Positions 25,294 through 33,691 of a stretch of DNA of 48,093 nucleotides are shown piece after piece (positions within the stretch are counted from its first letter, which is position 1; the number at the start of each line of letters is the position of its first letter). The notes under the pieces are model-generated. The model made no database searches. It worked only from the letters and a program-made list of their open reading frames with translations, and was not told the DNA's origin. Source of the stretch: Gelidibacter algens. GTDB lineage: Bacteria > Bacteroidota > Bacteroidia > Flavobacteriales > Flavobacteriaceae. The DNA lies in the NCBI RefSeq assembly GCF_001678675.1, contig NZ_LZRN01000031.1, positions 1 through 48,093 on the forward strand, read 5' to 3'. The translations under genes were made by a program, and so were the position numbers.

Positions 25294-26355
25294 TTAATCA
25301 ATTGCTTTGATAACTTGCTTTGGTGCTTCCTTCCGCGTTCCGTCAAAACCATTTACACCACTAACTGTGGTATATTTGAGGACGTATTTTTTTCCTGGGT
25401 TGATAATTTGATAAGCCGCCTGACACATTAACGTTGCTTCATGAAATCCACATAAAATCAATTTCAATTTTCCGGGATAGATATTTACATCACCTATAGC
25501 AAAAATCCCCGGAATGTTGGTCTGATAGTCCAACGCATTGTTGACTACAATGGCGTTCTTTTCAATTTCGAGACCCCAATTGCCAATTGGACCAAGTTTA
25601 GGAGATAATCCAAACAAAGGAATAAAATGATCGCATTCAATTTCAAATTCCTTTTCAATATTTTTAGATTGGGCTACCACGACAGCTTCTACTTCATGGT
25701 GTCCTACAATATTGATCACTTCTGCAGGCGTGACGAGATTGATCTTTCCCAAATTTTTCAACTCTTGCACTTTATCCACAGAATCTAAAGCACCCCTAAA
25801 TTCATTTCGCCTGTGGATCAAAGTAACTTCTGAAGCAATATCGGAAAGAAAGATACTCCAGTCTAAAGCAGAATCACCCCCACCAGAAATAACCACACGC
25901 TTGTTGCGGTACATTTCAGGATCTTTTATAAAATATTCTACACCGTTACCTTCAAAAGAAGAGATATTATCAATCAACGGCTTACGCGGTTCAAAACTGC
26001 CCAAGCCTCCAGCAATTGCAACTACAGGAGCTTGGTGTTTTGTACCTTTATTTGTGGTGACAATAAAACTGCCATCCTTTTGTTTTTCAATAGTCTCAGC
26101 ACGTTCTCCCAAAGTAAAACCAGGTTCGAATTGCTTGCACTGCTCAAGAAGATTAGTGGTCAAATCACCAGCCAATACTTCAGGAAACCCAGGTATATCG
26201 TAAATAGGTTTTTTAGGATAAATTTCAGAACATTGACCTCCAGGTTGTGGCAGAGCGTCAATAAGATGGCATTTCAATTTAAGTAATCCTGCTTCGAACA
26301 CAGCAAATAATCCTGTTGGTCCTGCGCCAATAATAAGAATATCTGTTTTAATCAT
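25294..26355 (-). CDS. Thioredoxin-reductase-like ferredoxin-NADP+ reductase
   Basis: 353 residues. FAD-binding GAGPTG (11-16) and NADPH-binding GGGDSALDW. It lacks the CxxC redox centre of thioredoxin reductase between these sites, and it carries the C-terminal extension typical of the TrxR-like FNR family found in Bacteroidota, Chlorobi and Bacillus. It transfers electrons between NADPH and ferredoxin. The ferredoxin gene is just downstream and Nfu and Mrp are just upstream, which supports a role in Fe-S metabolism. Confidence 0.92.
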   Translation of the reverse strand: MIKTDILIIGAGPTGLFAVFEAGLLKLKCHLIDALPQPGGQCSEIYPKKPIYDIPGFPEVLAGDLTTNLLEQCKQFEPGFTLGERAETIEKQKDGSFIVTTNKGTKHQAPVVAIAGGLGSFEPRKPLIDNISSFEGNGVEYFIKDPEMYRNKRVVISGGGDSALDWSIFLSDIASEVTLIHRRNEFRGALDSVDKVQELKNLGKINLVTPAEVINIVGHHEVEAVVVAQSKNIEKEFEIECDHFIPLFGLSPKLGPIGNWGLEIEKNAIVVNNALDYQTNIPGIFAIGDVNIYPGKLKLILCGFHEATLMCQAAYQIINPGKKYVLKYTTVSGVNGFDGTRKEAPKQVIKAID

Positions 26356-26557
26356 ATATAAACCCTGAAAGTGGGTAACTCATTTAATTCAACTTCATTT
26401 TAGAATACAAAAATCCAAAGAAAGAAACGCAAATTTCATGACATTCATCATATTATACATACTCAAAATTCACCTGGATTTGCATATCGGGACCCCATTT
26501 TTATCATTATTTCAAAAGCAAAACTAAACTATTTCTGAATTTATGATTGCCAAGGGA

Positions 26558-26809
26558 TTAAGCCTCCACATTGATGACATGCTCAATTTGGGGCGCATAC
26601 TTTTTAATAGTCATTTCAACGCCCGACTTCAAAGTCATTTGATTGACTGAACACCCGACGCAAGCACCTTCCAACTGCACTCTAACGAGTTTATCATCTT
26701 CAATGGATAACAACGAAATATCGCCACCATCACTCTGAAGAAATGGCCGTATTTCATCTAGTGCTTTTTCAACATTAATTCTCAATTCTTCACCTGTCAT
26801 CTTTATCAT
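26558..26809 (-). CDS. NifU-like Fe-S scaffold/carrier (Nfu domain)
   Basis: 83 residues, consisting of the Nfu domain alone. The CVGC motif binds a 4Fe-4S cluster at a dimer interface (GACVGCSVNQMTLKSGVE). It accepts and delivers Fe-S clusters. It lies 38 bp after mrp on the same strand and before the ferredoxin reductase. It has no A-type N-terminal domain, unlike E. coli NfuA. Confidence 0.95.
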   Translation of the reverse strand: MIKMTGEELRINVEKALDEIRPFLQSDGGDISLLSIEDDKLVRVQLEGACVGCSVNQMTLKSGVEMTIKKYAPQIEHVINVEA

Positions 26810-26847
26810 ATTAAGGTATGCATGAAACCATCTACAAATTTTTTCAA

Positions 26848-27984
26848 TTATTTTTTAACCGCCGAGCAACCAGCCATAGTGGTAATTTTTATTGCTTCAG
26901 TAGGTGGCAAATCATCATTACGCCGCACTACTTCTTCCACAACATTCTGAGTTATTTTCTCAAATGCCATTTGCAACGGTGTAGCGGTTTGCAGCGCTGC
27001 AGGTCGGCCAATATCTCCAGCTTCACGAATGCTTTGTACCAACGGTATGTCGCCCAAAAATGGTACGCTCAAATCTTCTGCCAGATTTTTGGCGCCCTCT
27101 TTTCCAAAAATATAGTATTTGTTATCTGGCAATTCTTCGGGTGTAAAATAGGCCATATTTTCAATTATTCCTAACACAGGTACATTGATGCTTTCCTGCT
27201 GGAACATGGCCACACCTTTTTTAGCATCAGCCAATGCGACATTTTGTGGCGTACTTACAATAACCGCTCCTGTAATCGGTAGCGACTGCATAATACTCAA
27301 ATGAATATCTCCAGTACCGGGAGGCAAGTCAATAAGCATAAAGTCAAGTTCTCCCCAATGTGCGTCAAAAATCATTTGATTTAAGGCTTTTGCCGCCATT
27401 GGTCCTCGCCAAACAACGGCCTGATCAGGTTGGGTAAAAAATCCGATGGACAAGATTTTTACGCCGTAATTTTCTACAGGTTTCATTTTAGATTTTCCGT
27501 CGATGTTAACTGCCGTAGGGCGTTCCTTTTCTACGTCAAACATGATTGGAATAGAGGGCCCGTAAATATCAGCGTCCAGAATTCCAACTTTAAAACCCAT
27601 TTGAGCCAAAGTGACCGCTAAATTTGCAGTGACGGTAGATTTACCCACACCCCCTTTACCAGAAGCTACAGCAACAATGTTTTGAATACCAGGAATAGCC
27701 TTCCCTTTTATGTTATTGGCCAACGATTTTGCAGGAGCATCTACTTTCACATTGACTGTGATTTTGGCTTTTTCATACACCTTATCATGAATAATTTTCA
27801 TGATTTCAACTTCAGTTTTCTTCTTGGCCTGAAGACTCGGATTATTAATGGTAATGTCAACGATAACTTCATCCGCAAATGTGACTACATTTTTTACGGC
27901 ACCACTTTCTACCATATTTTTACCTTCGCCAGGAGCAGTGATATTTTCGAGTGCTTTAAGAATATCTTGTTTATGTAATTTCAT
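26848..27984 (-). CDS. Mrp/NBP35-type Fe-S carrier ATPase
   Basis: 378 residues. N-terminal MIP18/DUF59 domain (1-90) and a deviant-Walker P-loop ATPase (SGKGGVGKSTV at about 108-118; DLPPGTGD as Walker B/switch). ApbC proteins carry Fe-S clusters to apo-enzymes with help of Nfu, which is encoded immediately downstream. The C-terminal CxxC that binds the cluster in E. coli Mrp is absent: that loop reads FTPEELPDNKYYIFG. This appears to be the usual form in Flavobacteriia. A CAAATATA (rc TATATTTG) promoter element is at 28081-28088. Confidence 0.9.
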   Translation of the reverse strand: MKLHKQDILKALENITAPGEGKNMVESGAVKNVVTFADEVIVDITINNPSLQAKKKTEVEIMKIIHDKVYEKAKITVNVKVDAPAKSLANNIKGKAIPGIQNIVAVASGKGGVGKSTVTANLAVTLAQMGFKVGILDADIYGPSIPIMFDVEKERPTAVNIDGKSKMKPVENYGVKILSIGFFTQPDQAVVWRGPMAAKALNQMIFDAHWGELDFMLIDLPPGTGDIHLSIMQSLPITGAVIVSTPQNVALADAKKGVAMFQQESINVPVLGIIENMAYFTPEELPDNKYYIFGKEGAKNLAEDLSVPFLGDIPLVQSIREAGDIGRPAALQTATPLQMAFEKITQNVVEEVVRRNDDLPPTEAIKITTMAGCSAVKK

Positions 27985-28080
27985 GTTTTTTGAGCTACTA
28001 AAAAGATAAAGGATAAGCCCGTCATAATGAACCAGTTTCCTTACGCTTTTCTTGATTTAATTAAGAATCATTCTAAAGTG

Positions 28081-28088
28081 CAAATATA
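28081..28088 (-). promoter_or_regulatory. -7 element upstream of the mrp/nfu genes
   Basis: TATATTTG on the - strand, about 97 bp before the mrp ATG. No good TTG at -33, so it is a moderate candidate. Confidence 0.5.
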
Positions 28089-28189
28089 CTCAATAAAGGT
28101 TGAAGACAGAAGTCAGAAGCTTGAAGTTTTTTATGGTGTTATAGAGTGATTCTATATAAGGGGTTTTGAGGATTATTTGCGAATTTTTC

Positions 28190-28240
28190 AAAAAAAATTC
28201 CGAAAAAAGATCCTATAAAAAACATGCTTCGGAATTTTGA
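28190..28240 (-). terminator. Terminator of the lysE-like/atl operon
   Basis: On the - strand AAAATTCCGAA (28238-28228) pairs with TTCGGAATTTT (28204-28194) across a 23-nt loop, followed by T residues. It starts 13 bp past the stop at 28251. Confidence 0.75.
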
Positions 28241-28250
28241 ATAAGACATT

Positions 28251-28580
28251 TTATAGTTCCTTAATTGGCTCCCAAAATACCTTATCAAAGTCTTGGACTT
28301 GGTTGTCTTTTACAGCAACCCCTTCACTTTCCAATAGTTGCTGCATGAGGTTAGTGCCCTCAAAATGGTGTTTGCCAGTAAGCAATCCCTTCCTGTTGAC
28401 CACACGATGCGCCGGAACATCCTGTGCCACAGAACCGTTTAACGCATAGCCAACCATTCTTGCACTTCTTGCAGCTCCTAAATAGATGGCAATCGCACCG
28501 AAACTAGTGACCCGACCATATGGAATTTGTTTGGCCACTTCATACACCTTATCAAAGAAATTGAACGTTTCAGGTTTCAT
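28251..28580 (-). CDS. Alkyltransferase-like protein (MGMT family, no active Cys)
   Basis: 109 residues, only the DNA-binding domain of O6-alkylguanine-DNA alkyltransferase. Helix-turn-helix with GRVTSFGAIAIYLG and arginine finger region ARSARMVGYAL. The PCHR active site is VPAHRV here, so the alkyl-accepting Cys is replaced by Ala and no direct repair is expected. Such ATL proteins bind alkylated bases and flag them for nucleotide excision repair. Overlaps the exporter gene by 4 bp (ATGA), so the two are translationally coupled. Confidence 0.9.
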   Translation of the reverse strand: MKPETFNFFDKVYEVAKQIPYGRVTSFGAIAIYLGAARSARMVGYALNGSVAQDVPAHRVVNRKGLLTGKHHFEGTNLMQQLLESEGVAVKDNQVQDFDKVFWEPIKEL

Positions 28581-29206
28581 AGTTCTCTTAAAACATTGAT
28601 CAGCGTCACAATAGCAATGATCCCTGTAATTGTCCCGATGATGTAGTTCATATTCTTTTGGGACGTCAGATTATTATTCTTCATTTTATCAAAGAAAAAG
28701 ATATAGACATACAACATGACAAAAGTACCTGATACGGCACCCGAAACATAAGAGATGATCATGGTTCTGTTAAATTCCAACCAACCAAAAGAGGCTAACG
28801 TAATAGTCATATATGCTTGATAGGGAATAGGAAAAACATTGATGGCCGATAAGAACATGCCATGAAAAAAACGACTATGCTTACTTTTTGACTGTGGATC
28901 AATTTCAGTTGCAGAAGTCGCCTTTGCGATGAGGAGATAATACACCGTGATCAATATAAATATTACTAACGCTACACGCTGCAATACCTCAACCACATCT
29001 TGATGGTTGGTCAAATATCTTGCAAACATTGCAGCGATATATGTTTGCAAAAAAACCACCACACAAACTCCAACAGAGAACATAATCCCTCTCACATGTC
29101 CTTCTTTCAGGCTGATTTTGGCAGCCGTCATATTCAACAATCCGGGAGGAATAACACCTACAAGCGCGATGATCATTCCGAGAAAAAATATGACAGTAAT
29201 ATTCAA
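28577..29206 (-). CDS. LysE/RhtB-family exporter
   Basis: 209 residues with about six membrane segments (5-25, 38-60, 72-92, 116-138, 146-168, 186-206). The first helix shows GVIPPGLLNMT, the PGP-like motif of the LysE superfamily, which exports amino acids or related small molecules. It starts 3 bp after trmB and overlaps the ATL gene by 4 bp, so all three are likely one operon. Substrate unknown. Confidence 0.82.
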   Translation of the reverse strand: MNITVIFFLGMIIALVGVIPPGLLNMTAAKISLKEGHVRGIMFSVGVCVVVFLQTYIAAMFARYLTNHQDVVEVLQRVALVIFILITVYYLLIAKATSATEIDPQSKSKHSRFFHGMFLSAINVFPIPYQAYMTITLASFGWLEFNRTMIISYVSGAVSGTFVMLYVYIFFFDKMKNNNLTSQKNMNYIIGTITGIIAIVTLINVLREL

Positions 29207-29208
29207 GA

Positions 29209-29883
29209 CTATTTAATTTTAAATCTAATATAGGTAATTGCTTTATTCTTTTCTAAATATTGACCTTCATAATAGGTCTGTATTTCCGTAACTTCAGTAG
29301 GACTTCCCTCTTGCTTATACACATTATGATTGGCGTAAAGCACCTCATGGCCAGCACCGTGCAATAGGCCTAAAGTGTATCCATGCATAAACTCACTGTC
29401 TGTTTTTAAATGCACCACACCCTCAGGTTTTAGGATGGATTTATAGCGCTCTAAAAAGGTAGCATTGGTCATGCGATGCTTGGTCCGTTTATATTTTATT
29501 TGCGGATCTGGGAAGGTAATCCAAATTTCATCCACTTCATTTTTACCAAAGGCGTGATCAATGAGTTCTATTTGTGTTCTTAAAAACGCGGCGTTAGAAA
29601 CTCCGTTCTCAACAGCTGTTTTGGCACCTCGCCAAAATCGGGCACCTTTAATATCAATCCCTACAAAGTTTTTGTTAGGATATCTATTTGCTAATCCAAG
29701 GGTGTACTCCCCTTTTCCACAACCTAATTCTAAAACAAGAGGATGTTCGTTTTCAAACACTTTGGCATTCCAATGGCCCTTTAATTCGAAGTCGCCATTG
29801 ACCAATTCGTCACGTGTTGGTTGATAGACGTTTGAAAACGTTTCATTTTCTCTAAATCTTTTGAGTTTGTTTTTACTTCCCAC
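29209..29883 (-). CDS. trmB: tRNA (guanine46-N7)-methyltransferase
   Basis: 224 residues from the GTG at 29883 (VGSKNKLKRF), which matches the usual N-terminus of flavobacterial TrmB. The frame stays open to an ATG at 30054, but those 57 extra codons include part of a repeat element (30031-30147) and look unlike protein. SAM site ELGCGKGEYT, catalytic region WITFPDPQIKYKRTKHR. Makes m7G46 in the tRNA variable loop. First gene of an operon with the LysE-type exporter and the ATL protein. Confidence 0.9.
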   Translation of the reverse strand: MGSKNKLKRFRENETFSNVYQPTRDELVNGDFELKGHWNAKVFENEHPLVLELGCGKGEYTLGLANRYPNKNFVGIDIKGARFWRGAKTAVENGVSNAAFLRTQIELIDHAFGKNEVDEIWITFPDPQIKYKRTKHRMTNATFLERYKSILKPEGVVHLKTDSEFMHGYTLGLLHGAGHEVLYANHNVYKQEGSPTEVTEIQTYYEGQYLEKNKAITYIRFKIK

Positions 29884-30030
29884 TTTTTTAGTATTTGCAA
29901 TTCTTGTATACCCTTTAAAATAGCCTGAGCTACCCTTAACTTTAAGGTTTCGCAAAATTAAGGAAATATATGGAAGCTCAGATATTCTTATCTTTGAATG
30001 TTCCAGCGAATTTTTGAATGATTGCTGGAT

Positions 30031-30147
30031 TTGCGCGAAGGGTTGAAGCGGCATCCTTTTTTTGCCGCGCTATAAATGTTCACTATATAAATACTCCATT
30101 TGGCAAAAAAAGATACAGCGGAAAACCTGACCCTTGTGGTCGCGCCC
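30031..30147 (+). ncRNA. Conserved two-copy element, candidate structured RNA (copy 2)
   Basis: Blocks TTGCGCGAAGG, TTGAAGCGGCATCC, TTTTTTTGCC, then a variable AT-rich loop, GGCAAAAAAAGATACAGCGG, AAACC and GCGCCC. Same order as at 14011-14112, with the central stem base pairs changed but pairing kept (GCC/GGC here against GTTG/CAAC there). It ends 8 bp before the glycosyltransferase ATG at 30156, so in this place it would form the gene's 5' leader. Confidence 0.5.
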
Positions 30148-30155
30148 CATAGAAG

Positions 30156-31211
30156 ATGAAGAAAAAAATTTTAGTTGCACCATTAAACTGGGGATTGGGT
30201 CATGCGGCACGCTGCATCCCGATCATTAATGCCTTATTACAGCATAACTTTACACCTGTTATTGCGAGCGATGGAGCCGCTTTGTCACTTCTAAAAAAAG
30301 AGTTTCCTAGTTTGGAAGCTTTAGAATTACCGTCTTACAACATCACTTATTCTAAAAAAGGATCGCTGTTAAAATTGAAGCTTTTTAAAGATACGCCACG
30401 AATTTTAAAAACCATTCGTTTAGAACAGTATGCCATCCAAACTATTGTAAAATCACATGCTATTGACGGCATTATTTCAGATAATAGATTTGGCCTTTAC
30501 CATAAACATGTGCCTTCAGTGTTTATTACCCACCAATTGAAGGTTTTAAGCGGAACTACGACATGGTTGAGCTCCAAACTACACCAAAGAATCATCAAAC
30601 GCTTTGATGCGTGTTGGGTGCCGGACCACTTTGAACAACCACATTTGAGTGGCAAAATGGGACACATTGAAAACGCCAACTTCAACATCACTTATATCGG
30701 CCCGTTGAGTAGGTTTCAAAAACAGCCATGTAGTCCTGAATTTGCTGTTATGGTATTGCTATCAGGCCCTGAGCCACAGCGTGAGATTTTAGAGAAAAAG
30801 TTGCTCAATGATTTTAAAAATTATGATGGAAAGGTTCTTTTTGTAAGAGGTATCATGGAAGAAACACAAGTATCTTACACCTCTGAGAATTTGACTGTCT
30901 ACAATTATATGACCTCTGAACTTTTAGAAAAATACTTAAATTCAAGCACGCTAATTGTGGCACGTTCAGGCTATACCACAATCATGGATTTGGCAAAGCT
31001 GGGCAAAAAAGCTTTCTTTATTCCTACCCCTGGGCAATTTGAACAGGAATATTTGGCGAAAACACTGGCAGAAAAAAAATGGGCGCCTAGTTGTACCCAG
31101 GAAGATTTTAGTTTAGAAAAACTGAAGGCGGCGGATGATTATACTGGCTTAGAAACTAAGGAGACAGAATTTAATTTTAAGGCGTTATTTGGCCTTTTCG
31201 AGGGTAAATGA
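30156..31211 (+). CDS. Glycosyltransferase family 28-like (MJ1255/VC2487 type)
   Basis: 351 residues, GT-B fold. N-terminal nucleotide-sugar-transferase loop PLNWGLGHAARCIPI, and C-terminal donor-site region ARSGYTTIMDLAKLGKKAFFIPTPGQFEQEYLA, typical of MurG-like/UDP-glycosyltransferases in this family. No signal peptide; acts at the cytoplasmic membrane face or cytosol. Acceptor and pathway are unknown. Its 3' end overlaps the convergent kinase gene by 27 bp. Confidence 0.82.
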   Translation: MKKKILVAPLNWGLGHAARCIPIINALLQHNFTPVIASDGAALSLLKKEFPSLEALELPSYNITYSKKGSLLKLKLFKDTPRILKTIRLEQYAIQTIVKSHAIDGIISDNRFGLYHKHVPSVFITHQLKVLSGTTTWLSSKLHQRIIKRFDACWVPDHFEQPHLSGKMGHIENANFNITYIGPLSRFQKQPCSPEFAVMVLLSGPEPQREILEKKLLNDFKNYDGKVLFVRGIMEETQVSYTSENLTVYNYMTSELLEKYLNSSTLIVARSGYTTIMDLAKLGKKAFFIPTPGQFEQEYLAKTLAEKKWAPSCTQEDFSLEKLKAADDYTGLETKETEFNFKALFGLFEGK

Positions 31212-32228
31212 GAATTCACTACCAACGCTCAATTCACTTTCAACATAAATTCTTTCATCATGTGCTTCAATAATATGCTTTACAATAGATAGTCCCAGTC
31301 CGGAACCACCTTCTTTACGGGAGCCACTTTTATCGACTCTATAAAACCGTTCAAAAAGACGCGGAATATTAGCTTTTGCAATGCCTTCGCCGTTATCAGT
31401 AACCCTTACAATGACTTTGTTTTTTATCAAGTTTTCAATACTTATTTCAGTAGTACCCTTGAATCTTCCATATTTGATGGAATTGACCACAAGATTGCTA
31501 AGCACTTGACGGATCCGATCCTTATCTGCTTTGACCAATATTGGATTGGAATACAACATGTCAAACGTCAGCGTGATTTTTTTCTTGGCAGACTTCATTT
31601 CCAGCAGATCAAAAACACCTTCTACCACTTCAACGATATCAAAAGTATCAATATTTAAACTTAAATCTCCCACTTCCAATTTAGTAATCATGTCCAGATC
31701 CTGAACAATATAAATCAAGCGTTCAACCCCTTTATTGGCTCTCTCCAAATATTTTTCCCGAAGTTTTTCGTCATCCATTGCTCCGTCCAACAGAGTCAGG
31801 ATATAGCCTTGCACTGTAAATAACGGCGTTTTTAATTCGTGAGAGATATTGCCCAAAAACTCCTTGCGGTACTCTTCTCTAACGGTGAGGGTTTCAATCT
31901 CTAGCTTTTTATCCTTAGCAAATTTCTCGATTTCCTGAGTAAGCGTAGCCATATCAGTAGTTATGGGCTGCCTGCGTAAAGAGGCTGATTCCAATAGTGT
32001 TAGATCATCGTAGATTTTTTTGACACGTCTATAAATAAAACGTTCTACACGGTATTGGATGATGAAGAATGAAACGAAATAACAACATGCAGAAAAACCA
32101 AATAGCACCCCTATGTTAAAAGCTTCGGATACGGACAAAAAAACAGCGATTAACACTGTTAAGACCAGAGTAATAAAGAGTGAGGTTTTGGTTGCGAACT
32201 TATAAGACCTTTTAATGTTTTTTTTCAT
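31185..32228 (-). CDS. PhoR-like membrane histidine kinase
   Basis: 347 residues. Two membrane segments (16-34 and 38-57) with almost no periplasmic loop, then a helical linker, HisKA with H130 in ISHELKTPL, N box NLVVNSIKYG, G1 DNGEGI and G2 GSGLGLSIV. The lack of an outer sensing domain suggests intramembrane or cytoplasmic sensing. It follows its response regulator directly (1-bp overlap). Closest in type to PhoR/WalK of Bacteroidota, where it may be housekeeping. Confidence 0.9.
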   Translation of the reverse strand: MKKNIKRSYKFATKTSLFITLVLTVLIAVFLSVSEAFNIGVLFGFSACCYFVSFFIIQYRVERFIYRRVKKIYDDLTLLESASLRRQPITTDMATLTQEIEKFAKDKKLEIETLTVREEYRKEFLGNISHELKTPLFTVQGYILTLLDGAMDDEKLREKYLERANKGVERLIYIVQDLDMITKLEVGDLSLNIDTFDIVEVVEGVFDLLEMKSAKKKITLTFDMLYSNPILVKADKDRIRQVLSNLVVNSIKYGRFKGTTEISIENLIKNKVIVRVTDNGEGIAKANIPRLFERFYRVDKSGSRKEGGSGLGLSIVKHIIEAHDERIYVESELSVGSEFSFTLEKAK

Positions 32229-32911
32229 TAGTCAACAAACTTGTAGCCCACACCTTTTACGGTCTTGAAGCAGTCGTCGCCAATTTTTTCCCGTAACTTT
32301 CTGATATGCACATCAATGGTCCGTCCACCAACAACAACTTCGTTACCCCATACTTTATCTAGGATTTCTTCGCGTTTGAATACTTTATTAGGCTTGGTTG
32401 CTAACAAAGATAACAATTCAAACTCCTTTCTTGGCAAAATAATTTCCTTGCCTTTATTGGAGATCTTGTATTCTTCTCTATTAATGATCAATCCTCCTAT
32501 TTTGAGGATTGCTTCTGAAGGCTCTTCGTCCTTTAACCTTCTGAGCAAGGCTTTAACCTTGCTGGTCAACACTTTTGGCTTAATGGGTTTTGTAATATAA
32601 TCATCTGCGCCAGCATCAAATCCGGCCATTTGTGAATAATCTTCACCTCGGGCGGTTAAAAAGGTAATAATTGTATTGCTGAGTTCAGGAATTTTACGAA
32701 TTTGCTCACAGGCTTCAATCCCATCCATTTCAGGCATCATGACGTCTAAAATAATTAGCTGGGGGCGTTCTTTTTTCGCTTTCTTAATGGCTTGGATACC
32801 ATTCTCTGCTGTTATGACTTGATAACCCTCAATAGAGAGGTTATAACCAATAATTTCTAAAATATCTGGCTCATCATCTACCAACAAAATCTTTATATCC
32901 TTATTTTTCAT
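32228..32911 (-). CDS. PhoB/OmpR-family response regulator
   Basis: 227 residues. Receiver domain: D12/D13, phospho-acceptor D56 in ILDVMMPEMDG, T86, K108. C-terminal winged-helix DNA-binding domain (about 130-227) ending GDDCFKTVKGVGYKFVD, the standard OmpR/PhoB end. First gene of the two-component operon; the kinase follows. Target genes cannot be read from this sequence. Confidence 0.93.
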   Translation of the reverse strand: MKNKDIKILLVDDEPDILEIIGYNLSIEGYQVITAENGIQAIKKAKKERPQLIILDVMMPEMDGIEACEQIRKIPELSNTIITFLTARGEDYSQMAGFDAGADDYITKPIKPKVLTSKVKALLRRLKDEEPSEAILKIGGLIINREEYKISNKGKEIILPRKEFELLSLLATKPNKVFKREEILDKVWGNEVVVGGRTIDVHIRKLREKIGDDCFKTVKGVGYKFVD

Positions 32912-33100
32912 GAGTCCATTGAATTATAAGGTAAAGATAGGATTATTAACAAATACTTTACAAAAAACTGAAATAATGATAACGTTAAAATAACCTATAG
33001 CAAACAACAGTTTAACCTTTTACTCAAAAATTAACTGTTTAACAAATTTTTGGAACGGGTTTTGTACTAATTTTGTACCTTTATAAAAAGACTCTATTTG

Positions 33101-33433
33101 ATGAAAAACTACTTTTTTATACTTTTTTTAATCTTTGGCCTTGGTTTTGGTGCTACTACATATGCACAAAACGGCCCGTCCAAAATCTCTACCTCAGATG
33201 GCATATCTAATCTGACCATCTATCCGAACCCCGTAAGTAATGGCAAAATATATATTACCACAAAAGACAACTTGACCAAAGAAGTTGAAATTTATGATGT
33301 TTTAGGCAAAAAAATTCTTTCCAGTTCTGTTTTTGGAAAAGAATTGAACATTTCTAAATTAACCGCTGGCATCTATATTTTAAAAATTAGAGAAGGAAAT
33401 AATTCTGCCACTAGAAAGTTGGTGGTGAGATAG
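33101..33433 (+). CDS. Minimal T9SS type A sorting-domain protein
   Basis: 110 residues from the ATG at 33101; the preceding TTG is not needed. Signal peptide (1-23, cleavage near TYAQ), then about 15 residues, then a complete type A sorting domain (LTIYPNPVSNGKIYI, VEIYDVLGKKI, AGIYILKIREG, RKLVVR). There is no room for any other domain, so the protein is essentially a sorting signal alone. It is not truncated: it has its own leader with a TAATTTTG -7-like element at 33068-33075. Confidence 0.85.
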   Translation: MKNYFFILFLIFGLGFGATTYAQNGPSKISTSDGISNLTIYPNPVSNGKIYITTKDNLTKEVEIYDVLGKKILSSSVFGKELNISKLTAGIYILKIREGNNSATRKLVVR

Positions 33434-33640
33434 TTTACGATTAATATCTTTAATGCGACGTTTGTCTTTTTGTAATACAAGAATCTAAGATCTAACAACT
33501 ATTCAAAGTACTACTTTTTAAAATTATTTTAGATTGTCCTGTTCAAATACAGCTGTTTGTCTTCTGAAATTTCATCAAAGTCGAAATTACATTAACCAAG
33601 AAATTGGAGACTTAATAAAAACACTTTTAAAATAACAGAG

Positions 33641-33672
33641 AAGCGATGTCTTAATGAGGTAGCGCTTTTTTT
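33641..33672 (+). terminator. Weak terminator after the small T9SS gene
   Basis: AAGCG and CGCTT flank a 17-nt loop, followed by seven T. Lies about 200 bp after the stop and 20 bp before the next gene, overlapping its probable promoter (TATTTTTG, 33680-33687). Confidence 0.45.
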
Positions 33673-33691
33673 ATTTCTATATTTTTGAATC

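Noticed and set aside
29884-30054. ATG at 30054 as the trmB start
   Set aside because: The added 57 codons overlap the repeat element and differ from normal TrmB N-termini; the GTG at 29883 fits the family.
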